From Gallionella sp. (GTDB taxonomy: Bacteria > Pseudomonadota > Gammaproteobacteria > Burkholderiales > Gallionellaceae), in NCBI GenBank assembly GCA_023259035.1, contig JAHFRA010000021.1, forward strand, positions 1 to 48,843: 48,843 nucleotides of DNA, read 5' to 3'. Below are positions 19,343 through 28,318 of this stretch, one piece after another (position 1 is the first letter of the stretch; every line of letters starts with the position of its first letter). Made by a program: the position numbers and the translations under genes. Below the pieces are notes generated by a model. That model saw only the letters and a program-made list of their open reading frames with translations. It did not search any database and was not told the DNA's origin.

Positions 19343-19620
19343 AGGCCCACGCTGGAATATCCCGGCTACTTCCACTGCCAGAAGGTGTCTGCCAATGGCG
19401 TTGCGTATTGGATAGGGCGGCGTATCTATATCGGATATTTGCTGGCTGGCGAGCGGGTCGGTTTGGAGGAAGTGGGCGATGGCATATGGGCCGTGTATTT
19501 CGGGCCAGTGCGCCTCGGTGTGTTTGACGAGCGCCAGGCAAAAGGGCGTCTGAATGATTATTTGACGCTGAAAGTGTAACCCATGTCCTTGTACTAAAGT
19601 GTTACCGATGTCCTTGACTT
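19343..19620 (+). mobile_element. 3' remnant of an IS481-family insertion sequence
   Basis: A frame without its own start, 19343-19579, reads PTLEYPGYFHCQKVSANGVAYW, then GRRIYIGYLLAGERVGLEEV, DGIWAVYFGPVRLGVFDER and YLTLKV before TAA. That is the C-terminal end of IS481-type DDE transposases. The following bases contain CCATGTCCTTG and GTTACCGATGTCCTTGAC, similar to the termini of such elements. The catalytic core and left end are missing, so the copy is inert. Its presence explains the loss of the antitoxin C-terminus. Confidence 0.7.
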
Positions 19621-19657
19621 GTACAGCCCCATTGCGCCAGCCTGCGGCTTCCTTCGG

Positions 19658-19795
19658 TTGGATGGATGCATCGGGCTGCGCAACTCGCCCTGGCGAGGCG
19701 CGCGCACCACGCCCCACTGTGGAGTTCAAACAGTGCTCGCCTTTTCCCCCGATGCATCCATCCAACCTCAGTGGTGCAAAAGGGGGAGAAAAAGC
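19658..19795 (-). repeat. Dispersed repeat, copy 1 (inverted relative to copy 2 at 23001)
   Basis: On the minus strand this stretch reads GAGCACTGTTTGAACTCC, ACAGTGGGGCG and CGCCAGGGCGAGTTGCGCAG. It aligns base for base, with few changes, to the plus strand at about 23001-23122. Its edges here are an 18-base perfect inverted repeat, TTGGATGGATGCATCGGG (19658-19675) and its complement (19748-19765). It does not look protein-coding. Similar sequences recur in other proteobacterial genomes, from memory. Confidence 0.65.
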
Positions 19796-19812
19796 AAGGT
19801 CAAGAACAAAAC

Positions 19813-19841
19813 CGTTCGCCAATAACGACTATTGGCGAACG
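19813..19841. promoter_or_regulatory. Perfect 12-base hairpin upstream of the RCC1 gene
   Basis: CGTTCGCCAATA (19813-19824) and TATTGGCGAACG (19830-19841) pair perfectly around ACGAC. There is no T-run after it, so it is more likely an operator or the end of a mobile element than a terminator. A partial echo, GTGCCAATAACGG, lies at about 19886. Confidence 0.4.
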
Positions 19842-20055
19842 CCTGCTTTCGGATAGGCAATTAGAGGGGATGAATAACCGCTGTGTGCCAATAACGGAAT
19901 TTCGACCATTATTCAAATTCCAGCCTGCATTCAATATCGCTAAACCGATATATATATATACCTTTTGGCATATATACATTGCTTGAGAAAGGCATAAGCT
20001 ACGCGCAGGATTTTTGATGTCAGTTTGCTGAAAATGCATTTTATAGGGAGTTGTC
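19842..20055. other. AT-rich leader region of the RCC1-repeat gene
   Basis: No gene seen. The stretch becomes AT-rich towards the gene, with an ATATATATATA run near 19950 and CATATATACA near 19968 that could supply a -10 box, but no matching -35 box at proper spacing is evident. The promoter is probably here. The likely ribosome site is the AGGGAG at about 20045, nine bases before the ATG. Confidence 0.4.
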
Positions 20056-22833
20056 ATGCGTTCATTCATCATCCGTTTTTTCATTCTGCTGATCTGGTGC
20101 TTCCTTATATCCACCGCAGCCAGCAGCGCCGCTCATGGCGGAGTAATTGCCGCAGGCTTCGGTCACACGATGACCGTGAAATCCGACGGTACCTTGTGGG
20201 CGTGGGGGGGCAACACCTATGGCCAACTGGGCGACGCACACCACACGCACCGCAATATCCCGGTGCTGATCGGCAGCGGTTACAGCGCCGTGGCGGCAGG
20301 CGCCAACCACACGGTGGCGCTGAAATCCGACGGCAGCCTGTGGGCATGGGGGAGCAACTCTTATGGCCAACTGGGCGACGGCACTAACATACAACGCAAT
20401 ACACCGATGCTGATCGGCAGTGGCTATAGCGCCATCGCGGCAGGGCAGTTTCACACGGTAGCCCTGAAGCCAGATGGCAGCATGTGGGCGTGGGGATACA
20501 ACGTTTATGGGCAACTGGGCGACGGCACCTTCACGCAACGAAATGCCCCGGTGCTGATCGGCAACGGCTTCAGCTCCGTGGCAGCAGGTTATGAACATAC
20601 GGTGGCGCTAAAGCTCGACGGCAGTCTGTGGGCGTGGGGAGCCAACGGCAATGGGCAACTGGGCGACGGCACCACCACGGATCGCCATGCTCCGGTGCTG
20701 ATCGGCAGCGGCTATAGTGCCGTCGCAGCAGGAAACACACACACTGTGGCACTTAAGCCCGACGGCAGCCTGTGGGCGTGGGGAGACAACGTCAATGGCC
20801 AACTGGGCGACGGCACCACCACGCCACACAATACTCCGATGCAGATCGGCACCGGCTACAGCATTGTTGCGGCAGGAGGATCGTATCTTCTTCATCTTAA
20901 TTTTTCCACTGTCGATTCAGGTGGCTCTACAATGGCCATAAAGCCCGACGGCAGCCTGTGGGCGTGGGGGCTTAACGACAATGGCCAACTAGGCGACGGC
21001 ACCACTACTTATCGCCAGACCCCGGTGCTGATCGGTAGCGGCTACAGCGCCGTGGCGATAGGCGGCTCACACACGGTGGCGCTGAAGTCCGACGGCAGTC
21101 TGTGGGCGTGGGGGCTTAACGATCATGGTCAACTGGGCGACGGCACCATCGCGCAACGCAATGCACCGGTACTGATCGGCAACTGCTACAGCGTCGTGGC
21201 GGCAGGTACCTATCATACGGTTGCACTGAAGTCCGACGGCAGTCTGTGGGCGTGGGGAGACAACGGCAGTGGTCAACTGGGCGACGGCGCTTTCACGAAT
21301 CGCAATGCACCGGTACTGGTCGGCAGCGGCTACAGCGCCGTGGCGGCAGGCTACTATCACACGATAGCGCTGAAATTCGACGGCAGCCTGTGGGCGTGGG
21401 GATACAACGGCAGTGGTCAACTGGGCGACGGCACCACCACGCAACGCTATACCCCGGTACTGATCGGCAGCGGCTACAGCGCCGTGGCGGCAGGCACCTT
21501 CCACTCGATAGCGCTGAAATTCGACGGCAGCCTGTGGGCGTGGGGATACAACGGCAGTGGTCAACTGGGCGACGGCACCACCACGCAACGCTATACCCCG
21601 GTACTGATCGGCAGCGGCTACAGCGCCGTGGCGGCGGGCACCTTCCACTCGATAGCGCTGAAATTCGACGGCAGCCTGTGGGCATGGGGAAACAACAATT
21701 TCGGCCAACTGGGCGACGGTACCACCACGCAACGCAATGCTCCGGTATTGATCGGCAGCGGCTATAGTGCCGTCGCAGCAGGAAACACACACACTGTGGC
21801 ACTTAAGCCCGACGGCAGCCTGTGGGCGTGGGGGGAAAGCTATTATGGACAACTGGGCGGCGGCACCACACCGCCTCACATTACACCGGTGTTGATCGGC
21901 AACGGCTACAGCGCCGTGACGGCAGGTTATGAACACACGGCGGCGCTGAAGACCGACGGCAGCCTGTGGGCGTGGGGGCTTAACGACAATGGACAACTGG
22001 GCGACGGCACCACCACGCAACGCTATACCCCGGTACTGATCGGCGGCGGCTACAGCTCCGTGACGGCAGGTTACTATCATACGATGGCGCTGAAGACCGA
22101 CGGCAGTCTGTGGGCGTGGGGGTTGAACGCTTATGGGCAACTGGGCGACGGCACCTCCACGGATCGCAATACCCCGGTGCCGATCGGCAACGGCTTCAGC
22201 GCCGTCGCGGCAGGTTACGCCCACACGATGGCGCTGAAGACCGACGGCAGCCTGTGGGCGTGGGGGAGCAGCTTATTTGGTCAATTGGGCAATGGCACTT
22301 CTGTCTACTATGCGACACCGGGCAGAGTGCCGGGCCTGAATCTTTATTTTCCTTCCGATGTTGTCGTCGAGTTCTACAACACCAGCCTCGATAACTACTT
22401 CATCACCGCCGACTTCAATGAAGCGGCCGCGATCGACAACGGAGCCGCCGGACTGGGCTGGATGCACACTGGCAACACCTTCAAGTCGGGCGGCAGCACC
22501 GCGGTATGCCGCTTCTACGGCAGCCTGTCGCCCGGGCCGAACTCGCACTTCTATGCGCTCGACGGCGGTGAATGCGACGGACTCAAGGCGCTCCAGCAAA
22601 GCACGCCGGCCACGCAGAAGCGCTGGAATTTCGAGAGCATGGATTTTGTTTCGACCCCGGTTACCAACGGCACCTGCCCCACTGGCACCGTGCCGATCTA
22701 CCGCGCTTACAATAATGGCTTTACCCGAGGAGTGGATAGCAACCACCGCATCACCAGCAGCCTGACAGTCATTCAGGAAGCCGTGACGCGCGGCTGGAGC
22801 AATGAGGGCGTAGTCATGTGCGCACCGAATTGA
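20056..22833 (+). CDS. Exported RCC1-repeat (beta-propeller) protein with C-terminal DUF5648-like domain
   Basis: A 925-residue exported protein. A signal peptide ([16 protein letters not shown], then AASSAAHGG) is followed by 15 tandem RCC1-type repeats. Each is about 48 residues of the form [38 protein letters not shown]. Repeat 6 carries an extra 14-residue loop ([14 protein letters not shown]). Seven RCC1 blades normally make one propeller, so 15 may form two. The C-terminal 165 residues ([58 protein letters not shown]) match the domain often found at the end of secreted or surface proteins, named DUF5648 as I recall. The role is unknown; a binding or scaffold function is likely. Inverted copies of a dispersed repeat flank it. 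Confidence 0.9.
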   Translation: MRSFIIRFFILLIWCFLISTAASSAAHGGVIAAGFGHTMTVKSDGTLWAWGGNTYGQLGDAHHTHRNIPVLIGSGYSAVAAGANHTVALKSDGSLWAWGSNSYGQLGDGTNIQRNTPMLIGSGYSAIAAGQFHTVALKPDGSMWAWGYNVYGQLGDGTFTQRNAPVLIGNGFSSVAAGYEHTVALKLDGSLWAWGANGNGQLGDGTTTDRHAPVLIGSGYSAVAAGNTHTVALKPDGSLWAWGDNVNGQLGDGTTTPHNTPMQIGTGYSIVAAGGSYLLHLNFSTVDSGGSTMAIKPDGSLWAWGLNDNGQLGDGTTTYRQTPVLIGSGYSAVAIGGSHTVALKSDGSLWAWGLNDHGQLGDGTIAQRNAPVLIGNCYSVVAAGTYHTVALKSDGSLWAWGDNGSGQLGDGAFTNRNAPVLVGSGYSAVAAGYYHTIALKFDGSLWAWGYNGSGQLGDGTTTQRYTPVLIGSGYSAVAAGTFHSIALKFDGSLWAWGYNGSGQLGDGTTTQRYTPVLIGSGYSAVAAGTFHSIALKFDGSLWAWGNNNFGQLGDGTTTQRNAPVLIGSGYSAVAAGNTHTVALKPDGSLWAWGESYYGQLGGGTTPPHITPVLIGNGYSAVTAGYEHTAALKTDGSLWAWGLNDNGQLGDGTTTQRYTPVLIGGGYSSVTAGYYHTMALKTDGSLWAWGLNAYGQLGDGTSTDRNTPVPIGNGFSAVAAGYAHTMALKTDGSLWAWGSSLFGQLGNGTSVYYATPGRVPGLNLYFPSDVVVEFYNTSLDNYFITADFNEAAAIDNGAAGLGWMHTGNTFKSGGSTAVCRFYGSLSPGPNSHFYALDGGECDGLKALQQSTPATQKRWNFESMDFVSTPVTNGTCPTGTVPIYRAYNNGFTRGVDSNHRITSSLTVIQEAVTRGWSNEGVVMCAPN
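21343..21774 (+). repeat. Three near-identical 144-bp RCC1 units (repeats 9-11)
   Basis: Units starting at 21343, 21487 and 21631 are each 144 bases and almost identical at the DNA level, including synonymous positions. Units 9 and 10 differ mainly in the first few codons (TACTATCACACG against ACCTTCCACTCG), and unit 11 diverges only after the first half. Other units differ at many synonymous sites. This points to recent duplication or gene conversion. Confidence 0.8.
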
Positions 22834-23303
22834 TCAGGCAAAACACCACACGATTCGCATTTGAACGACCGTTTCGGGAAAGATCGATATTCTGCAAGGT
22901 GTCGCTGAGTTTGGTAAATGGCTGCTTTGAGTCGGTTTAAAACTGATACCGCGCTTGCGCGTCATCAAATTTGGGTTGAATTTCCTGAATTTGCATTTCC
23001 GCTTTTCCTTCCCCTTTTGCGCCATTTCGGTTGGATGAATTCATCGGGGAATTTCGGCAAGCACTGTTCGAGTTCCGCAGTGGGGCGCTGGGGGGGCGCC
23101 CCGCCAGGGCGAGTTGCGCAGCAGCCCCGCTTGCTTGCGGCTGATCGAGGAAACCCCGCAGGGGCGGCAAACCGGGGGCGACTTCTTGTTTTTGACTCAC
23201 AAGGTACTGCTGCGGAGCTGCCTCGGCGAGCCGACAAGAACATGCAAATCGTGCAGGTGAGCTGTGGTAATATTTCCTTCGCTTGAAGGATCAGGAGACA
23301 GCC
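22834..23303 (+). repeat. Gene-free stretch with dispersed repeat, copy 2 (about 23001-23122)
   Basis: No gene is recognisable in these 470 bases. About 23001-23122 is a copy of the repeat at 19658-19795 in opposite orientation, sharing GGTTGGATGAATTCATCGGG, GCACTGTTCGAGTTCCGCAG and CGCCAGGGCGAGTTGCGCAG. The sequence after it (AACCCCGCAGGGGCGGCAAA, then GACTTCTTGTTTTTGACTCA) looks like further dispersed-repeat material. The last bases before 23304 hold the ribosome site (AGGAG, 23293-23297) of the antitoxin gene. Confidence 0.6.
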
Positions 23304-23555
23304 ATGACTGCAATCGCATTTTCACAACTCAGAAAAAAACTCGGTGAAATCATTGAGCGTGTCCACGATAATGAAGAACCCATCACCATCACTCGCGCCG
23401 ATGGGAAAAACGTTGTAATCGTTCCGGAATCGGAATGGGAATCACGCAACGATACAGCGTACCTGTTAAGCTCGCCGGAAAATGCCAAGCGGTTGCTGAA
23501 CGCAAAAAAACAGGTAAAGGCTGAAATTGAGCGCCGCAAAAAACAAGCGGCTTGA
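23304..23555 (+). CDS. Antitoxin of the Phd/YefM family
   Basis: An 83-residue antitoxin that would bind and neutralise the YoeB-like toxin encoded next and repress their shared promoter. It starts MTAIAFSQLRKKLGEIIERV, then EEPITITRADGKNVVIVPESEWES, which is the Phd/YefM DNA-binding domain. The C-terminal part (PENAKRLLNAKKQVKAEIERR) is the toxin-binding tail. AGGAG lies six bases before ATG 23304, so this start is preferred to an in-frame TTG 21 bases earlier. The toxin frame begins inside its last codons. Confidence 0.92.
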   Translation: MTAIAFSQLRKKLGEIIERVHDNEEPITITRADGKNVVIVPESEWESRNDTAYLLSSPENAKRLLNAKKQVKAEIERRKKQAA

Positions 23556-23805
23556 CCTGTTCATGGCTGACCAGGCGAATGAGGATGTCGCTTGGTGGAG
23601 TATAAACGACAAGAACGTGCTTAATCGTATCAACAAGCTGATAGACAATTGCAGAGATACCCCGTTTTCTGGAATTGGAAAGCCGGAGCCGTTGAAATTC
23701 GATCTGTCTGGCTTATGGTCACGCCGCATCACAAAAGAACATCGTTTGATTTATCAGGTTGAAGCCGGGACGCTTTTTGTGTTGTCCTGCCGATACCACT
23801 ACTAA
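23527..23805 (+). CDS. Toxin of the YoeB family
   Basis: Ribosome-dependent mRNA interferase. The family core is clear: WWSINDKNVLNRINKLID, GIGKPEPLKFDLSGLWSRRI and KEHRLIYQVEAGTL, with the invariant ending CRYHY. The catalytic Glu/Arg/His positions of YoeB (in KEHR and at the terminal HY) are present, so it looks active. The start is uncertain: TTG 23527 overlaps the antitoxin by 29 bases and gives 92 residues, while ATG 23563 gives 80. Family length (about 84-90) does not decide between them. Confidence 0.9.
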   Translation: MSAAKNKRLDLFMADQANEDVAWWSINDKNVLNRINKLIDNCRDTPFSGIGKPEPLKFDLSGLWSRRITKEHRLIYQVEAGTLFVLSCRYHY

Positions 23806-23829
23806 AAAACGATTACGGTTTACAGTATA

Positions 23830-24510
23830 GTGAGCATCGCACCCATCGGCATTCTCGGCGGTACCTTCGACCCGATCCATTACGGGCATTTGCGTTTGGC
23901 GCAGGAGACGCTGGAGCAATGCGGTCTAGCCGCGGTGCGCTTCATCCCCAGCGGCACGCCGCCGCACCGCGATGCGCCGCATGCCAGCGCGCAACAGCGG
24001 CTGGAGATGGTGCGCCTGGCGCTGCAAGGCAATCCCTCATTTATCCTGGATGAACGTGAAGTTCATCGCAATGATCCCTGCTACACGGTGGACACGCTAA
24101 CCGCGCTGCGCGCCGAGTTGGGCGCGCAACAGCCGCTGTGCCTGTTGATGGGCGGCGATGCCTTCATGATGCTGCACGCCTGGCATGAATGGAAACACCT
24201 GTTCGAACTGACTCACATCGTGGTCATGCAACGTGCGGCCTGTCCGTCAACCAGGGGACGTCCGCTGGGCAATGCCATCAACGAAGCTGACGCGGCCTTG
24301 CGCAGCGAGTATCATGCGCGCCTTGCTCCGGCGCCCAGCGCCCTGCGCGATTCGCCTGCGGGGGCAATTCTGGTGGCAGACATGCCCGCGCTGGAGATTT
24401 CCGCCACCGATATCCGCAGACGTTGCTCCGAAGAAAGAGACATCCGTTATCTGCTGCCAGACGCGGTGGTTAACCACATCCAATCCCATCACCTATATAT
24501 GAAATGCTGA
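23830..24510 (+). CDS. nadD: Nicotinate-nucleotide adenylyltransferase
   Basis: Adenylates nicotinate mononucleotide in NAD synthesis. The 226-residue protein starts with the nucleotidyltransferase fingerprint GILGGTFDPIHYGHLRLAQ (the HxGH motif is HYGH) and ends with ISATDIRRR, the ISSTxIR-type motif. The start is a GTG at 23830. The stop overlaps rsfS by seven bases, giving the common nadD-rsfS-rlmH arrangement that continues here into maf and rng. Confidence 0.95.
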   Translation: MSIAPIGILGGTFDPIHYGHLRLAQETLEQCGLAAVRFIPSGTPPHRDAPHASAQQRLEMVRLALQGNPSFILDEREVHRNDPCYTVDTLTALRAELGAQQPLCLLMGGDAFMMLHAWHEWKHLFELTHIVVMQRAACPSTRGRPLGNAINEADAALRSEYHARLAPAPSALRDSPAGAILVADMPALEISATDIRRRCSEERDIRYLLPDAVVNHIQSHHLYMKC

Positions 24511-24863
24511 CTACTGAAAAAAAAACCCAGGCCATCGTGGCCGCTCTGGAAGACATCAAGGCCACCGACATCACCGTAATCAACACCAGCAAACTGAGCT
24601 CTCTGTTCGACCGCATGGTGATCGCCAGCGGCAACTCCAACCGGCAGACACGCGCCTTGGCCGACCACGTAGTGGTCAAGCTCAAGGAAAGCGGCGAAGA
24701 AATTCTTGGTCGCGAGGGCGAAGAGACCGGCGACTGGGTGTTGATCGATCTGGGGGAAGTGATCGTGCACATCATGGTTCCCGCGGTGCGCGCCTATTAC
24801 AACCTCGAAGAGTTGTGGAACGTGAAACATCTGCCGAACAGCGCGGCGAACAAGCCGAAATGA
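24504..24863 (+). CDS. rsfS: Ribosomal silencing factor RsfS
   Basis: Binds ribosomal protein uL14 and blocks subunit joining during starvation. The 119-residue protein shows the RsfS core: [40 protein letters not shown], and [16 protein letters not shown] followed by YYNLEELW. It overlaps nadD at its start, and its stop overlaps the rlmH start (ATGA). Confidence 0.95.
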   Translation: MLTTEKKTQAIVAALEDIKATDITVINTSKLSSLFDRMVIASGNSNRQTRALADHVVVKLKESGEEILGREGEETGDWVLIDLGEVIVHIMVPAVRAYYNLEELWNVKHLPNSAANKPK

Positions 24864-25330
24864 AACTATGGCTGGTGACGGTCGGGCATAAGATGCCGGG
24901 CTGGATCACGGCAGGTTTTAACGAATATGCCAAGCGCATGCCGCGCGAGGCGAAGACCGAACTGCTGGAGATCAAGCCGGAGCCACGCACTACCGGCAAG
25001 AGTATTCCGCAGATCATGGAGGCGGAAGCGCAGCGCATCCTCGCCGCGCTTCCGCCGAATTGCCTGCGCATTGCGCTGGACGAACGGGGTGCAACCTGGA
25101 CGACGCGCCAACTCGCGGACAGGATGCAGCAATGGATGGGCGAGGGGCGCGACGTAGCCTTCATCATCGGCGGCGCGGATGGCTTGCACGAGACGGTAAA
25201 AAATGGCGCACAGCAACTGCTGGCGTTGTCGGCCATGACGCTGCCGCACGGTATGGTGCGCGTGTTGCTGGCGGAGCAGTTGTACCGGGCGCACAGTCTG
25301 TTGCACAATCACCCCTATCATCGGGAATAG
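24860..25330 (+). CDS. rlmH: 23S rRNA (pseudouridine1915-N3)-methyltransferase
   Basis: SPOUT-family methyltransferase acting on assembled 70S ribosomes at position 1915. The 156 residues match family length. Visible features are [14 protein letters not shown] at the start, [30 protein letters not shown] for the SAM knot, and [29 protein letters not shown] at the end, the near-invariant C-terminus. ATG 24860 overlaps the rsfS stop. Confidence 0.96.
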   Translation: MKLWLVTVGHKMPGWITAGFNEYAKRMPREAKTELLEIKPEPRTTGKSIPQIMEAEAQRILAALPPNCLRIALDERGATWTTRQLADRMQQWMGEGRDVAFIIGGADGLHETVKNGAQQLLALSAMTLPHGMVRVLLAEQLYRAHSLLHNHPYHRE

Positions 25331-25365
25331 CGCGATCTCTGCAATTTTACGGGTAAAAGATTTTT

Positions 25366-25986
25366 ATGAGCATCGTCAAGCCGCGTATCTATCTTGCCTC
25401 GCAAAGCCCGCGCCGTCGGGAGTTGCTCAAGCAGATCGGTATCAATTTCGAAGTGCTGTTGTTGCGTTCTGACCCGCGCCGCAACCCGGATGTGGACGAG
25501 ACACCCCATGCTGGTGAACCGCCGGAGAATTACGTTCTAAGGGTTTGCCAAGCCAAAGCCGAGGCAGGTTACACTGCGCTGAGTTTGCGTAACCTGCCTC
25601 CATTTCCGGTGCTGGCAGCCGACACCACAGTCACGCTGGAAACCCAGATTTTTGGCAAACCGGAAAATGCCGAACAGGCCGCCGCTATGCTGCGCCAGCT
25701 TTCAGGACGCGAGCACCAGGTGCTCAGTGCGGTGGCGGTGGCAATGGGCGAGCAGGTCGAAGTTGTCATTTCCGCTTCCACGGTGCGCTTTGCTCCTCTC
25801 ACCGAAGATCGTATCCACCGTTACCTGCTTACTCACGAATATGCGGACAAAGCCGGCGGCTATGCCATACAGGGACACGCTGGCGCGTTCATCGAATATA
25901 TTTCCGGCAGCTATTCCGGCGTGATGGGCTTGCCGCTGTTTGAAACCGTGCAGTTGTTGCGGCACTTCGGTTACCCGACGCCATGA
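25366..25986 (+). CDS. Maf family nucleotide pyrophosphatase (dTTP/UTP type)
   Basis: House-cleaning enzyme hydrolysing dTTP, UTP and modified pyrimidine triphosphates. The 206-residue protein has YLASQSPRRRELL (the SxSPRR substrate loop), VLAADTTVTL (catalytic Asp in ADT), GKPENAEQA and YADKAGGYAIQG, the last typical of the YhdE subgroup. It lies 35 bases after rlmH and 21 before rng, an arrangement common in Betaproteobacteria. Confidence 0.92.
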   Translation: MSIVKPRIYLASQSPRRRELLKQIGINFEVLLLRSDPRRNPDVDETPHAGEPPENYVLRVCQAKAEAGYTALSLRNLPPFPVLAADTTVTLETQIFGKPENAEQAAAMLRQLSGREHQVLSAVAVAMGEQVEVVISASTVRFAPLTEDRIHRYLLTHEYADKAGGYAIQGHAGAFIEYISGSYSGVMGLPLFETVQLLRHFGYPTP

Positions 25987-26007
25987 GGCTTTCATGAGCA
26001 CATTGAT

Positions 26008-27465
26008 ATGAGCGAAGAAATACTCATCAACGTCACCCCGCAGGAAACCCGCGTCGCGGTGATGCAGCTCGGTGTGGTGCAGGATCTGCACATCGAGCGC
26101 AGCAGCAGCAGCTGCGGCATCGTCAGCAATGTCTATCTCGGCAAGGTCAACCGCGTATTGCCGGGCATGCAATCCGCCTTTATCGACATCGGCCTGGAAC
26201 GATCGGCGTTCCTGCAAGTGGCGGACATCTGGGAAAACAGCAACAACGGCGGCGCCGCCAAGCCGATTGAAAAAATCATTTTCGAAGGCCAGACGCTGCT
26301 GGTGCAAGCCATCAAGGAGCCCATCGGCAGCAAAGGCGCGCGACTGTCCACGCAGATCAGCATCGCCGGACGTTTGCTGGTCTATCTGCCGCAGGAATCG
26401 CATATCGGCGTGTCGCAACGTATCGAAGGTGTTGAGCAGCGCGATTCATTGCGAGCCAAGCTGCAAGCCGTATTGCCACCGGATCATCGGGGCGGTTACA
26501 TCATTCGCACCATGACCGAAGCAACTGAAGCTCCGGATTTTTTGGCCGATATCAGCTATCTCGACAAGCTGTGGCACAACCTGCAAGGCGCGGCGCGGAA
26601 CGCCAGCGCCCCGCAATTGTTATATCAGGAGCTGAATATCAGCTTGCGTGTGCTGCGCGATTTTGTGAGCCGCGATACCGCGCGCATTCTGGTGGACTCG
26701 CGCAGCACCTACCAAAAAATGCTGGAATTTGCACAAGATTACAACACCTCCGCAACGGATTGCCTGGAACACTATCAAGGCGCCCGCCCGCTGTTTGATT
26801 TATATAGCGTGGAAGAAGAGATCGAGCGCGCCCTGTCCAAACGCGTCGATCTCAAGTCCGGTGGTTACCTTATCATTGATCAGACCGAAGCCCTGACCAC
26901 CATAGACGTAAACACCGGTGGTTTTGTCGGGCTGCGCAATTTCGACGACACTATTTTCAAAACCAATCTGGAAGCCACGCAAGTCATCGCGCGGCAACTG
27001 CGCTTGCGCAATCTGGGCGGCATCATCATCTGCGATTTCATCGATATGGATACACAGGAACATCGCGATGCGGTGCTGGAAGAATTCAAAAAAGCCTTGT
27101 CGCGCGACCACACGCGCATCAGCGTGAGCGGCTTTTCCTCGCTGGGGCTGGTGGAGATGACGCGCAAGCGCACCCGCGAAAGTCTGGCGCATCTGCTGTG
27201 CGAACCATGCCCGACCTGCCAGGGGCGAGGCGAGGTAAAAACCGCGCAGACCGTGTGCTACGAAATCCTCCGCGAAATTGTTCGCGAAGCGCGCCAATTC
27301 AATCCGCGCGAATACCGTATTCTGGCCTCCCAACAAGTCATCGATCTGTTTCTGGAAGAAGAATCGCAAGCGTTGGCGCAGCTGTCAGACTTTATTGGCA
27401 AGCCTATTTCGATGCAGGTGGAGACGATCTACAGCCAGGAGCAATACGACGTAATTTTGATGTAG
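26008..27465 (+). CDS. rng: Ribonuclease G
   Basis: Endoribonuclease of the RNase E/G family that matures the 16S rRNA 5' end and cleaves AU-rich single strands. At 485 residues it is full length. It has the S1 RNA-binding segment (VYLGKVNRVLPGMQSAFIDI), KEPIGSKGARLSTQISIAGR, the catalytic aspartates in LTTIDVNTGGFVG and IICDFIDMD, and the Zn-link cysteines in CEPCPTCQGRG. There is no long C-terminal degradosome scaffold, which separates it from RNase E. Confidence 0.96.
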   Translation: MSEEILINVTPQETRVAVMQLGVVQDLHIERSSSSCGIVSNVYLGKVNRVLPGMQSAFIDIGLERSAFLQVADIWENSNNGGAAKPIEKIIFEGQTLLVQAIKEPIGSKGARLSTQISIAGRLLVYLPQESHIGVSQRIEGVEQRDSLRAKLQAVLPPDHRGGYIIRTMTEATEAPDFLADISYLDKLWHNLQGAARNASAPQLLYQELNISLRVLRDFVSRDTARILVDSRSTYQKMLEFAQDYNTSATDCLEHYQGARPLFDLYSVEEEIERALSKRVDLKSGGYLIIDQTEALTTIDVNTGGFVGLRNFDDTIFKTNLEATQVIARQLRLRNLGGIIICDFIDMDTQEHRDAVLEEFKKALSRDHTRISVSGFSSLGLVEMTRKRTRESLAHLLCEPCPTCQGRGEVKTAQTVCYEILREIVREARQFNPREYRILASQQVIDLFLEEESQALAQLSDFIGKPISMQVETIYSQEQYDVILM

Positions 27466-27550
27466 GGAGTGCACTAAAATTGCCGTTTTGTTAAACTGCA
27501 CGGGCGTTTCGATCAACGCATTCCAATAAAATAGTCTCAGGGAGAAAAGT

Positions 27551-28270
27551 ATGTTCAAGAAACAACTCGCGGCCATGGTGGTCGCCGCTGTATTTGTTAT
27601 GCCTATGATGGCCCAGGCAAGCGATCATCACGCCGGTGATGCCGCCATAGCACGAGCCTACATCAAGGAGATTCAGGCGGATGATACCGCTTATATCGCC
27701 GCACACGATTCGGCGTTCTTCAAGAAGTTATCCGAGGGGCAAAAGCCGCGCGCCACCGTGGTCACCTGCTCTGACTCGCGCGTACATACCAACGCGTTCG
27801 ACAAGACCCCGGAAGGCGATCTGTTCATGGTGCGCAACATCGGCAACCAGCTGGCTACCGCCAAGGGCTCGGTGCAATACGGCGTGAACCATCTGGGTTC
27901 CTCGCTGCTGCTGATTATCGGCCATTCCTCCTGCGGCGCGATCAAGGCTGCCGGAGGCGACTATTCCAGTCTGGAAGAGCCGATCAAGAAGGAGCTGGAT
28001 ACCATTAATATCACCAAAGGCTCTGCCAACATTGACGGCGTAAAAACCAACGTCAACAATCAGGTTGATGCCGCTCTTAAGGAATTTGCCGACAAGGTAA
28101 AAAACAACGAGTTGCTGGTGGTCGGTTCAGTGTATGACTTTGCGGATGATATGAAGCAAGGCGCCGGCAAGCTCAATATCATCAACATAAACGGTGAAAC
28201 CGATCCGGCCAAGATTCGCAATATGCCTGCTCCGGCAGCAAAGGCAGAACACGGGCACGAGCATCATTAA
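27551..28270 (+). CDS. Exported beta-class carbonic anhydrase
   Basis: Zinc enzyme interconverting CO2 and bicarbonate, here with an export signal. The 239-residue precursor starts MFKKQLAAMVVAAVFVMPMM with cleavage after AQA (residue 23). Zinc ligands of beta-CA are visible: Cys in VVTCSDSRV with its Asp-Arg dyad, and His and Cys in GHSSCGA. The C-terminus ends in a histidine-rich tail (EHGHEHH) that could bind metal. GGGAG lies just before the ATG, and a strong terminator follows. A periplasmic location suggests a role in supplying inorganic carbon to an autotroph or in pH control; this is inferred. Confidence 0.92.
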   Translation: MFKKQLAAMVVAAVFVMPMMAQASDHHAGDAAIARAYIKEIQADDTAYIAAHDSAFFKKLSEGQKPRATVVTCSDSRVHTNAFDKTPEGDLFMVRNIGNQLATAKGSVQYGVNHLGSSLLLIIGHSSCGAIKAAGGDYSSLEEPIKKELDTINITKGSANIDGVKTNVNNQVDAALKEFADKVKNNELLVVGSVYDFADDMKQGAGKLNIININGETDPAKIRNMPAPAAKAEHGHEHH

Positions 28271-28295
28271 TCACCACCGGAAGGCATGACAAATA

Positions 28296-28318
28296 AAGCC
28301 GGCTTGCGCCGGCTTTTT
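28296..28318. terminator. Rho-independent terminator, carbonic anhydrase / methyltransferase
   Basis: AAGCCGGC (28296-28303), loop TTGC, GCCGGCTT (28308-28315), then TTT. The minus-strand gene ends inside the trailing T-run, and A-residues precede the stem, so the hairpin can serve both convergent genes. Confidence 0.85.

Noticed and set aside
19122..19822. Overlapping minus-strand frames near the decayed toxin locus
   Set aside because: They are antisense to the antitoxin and transposase remnants and cross the dispersed repeat; no family features.
21067..22224. A long repetitive minus-strand frame and the tandem DNA repeats as a possible CRISPR array
   Set aside because: The repeats are 144-bp coding units of an RCC1 protein without spacers; the minus-strand frame is only their reverse reading.
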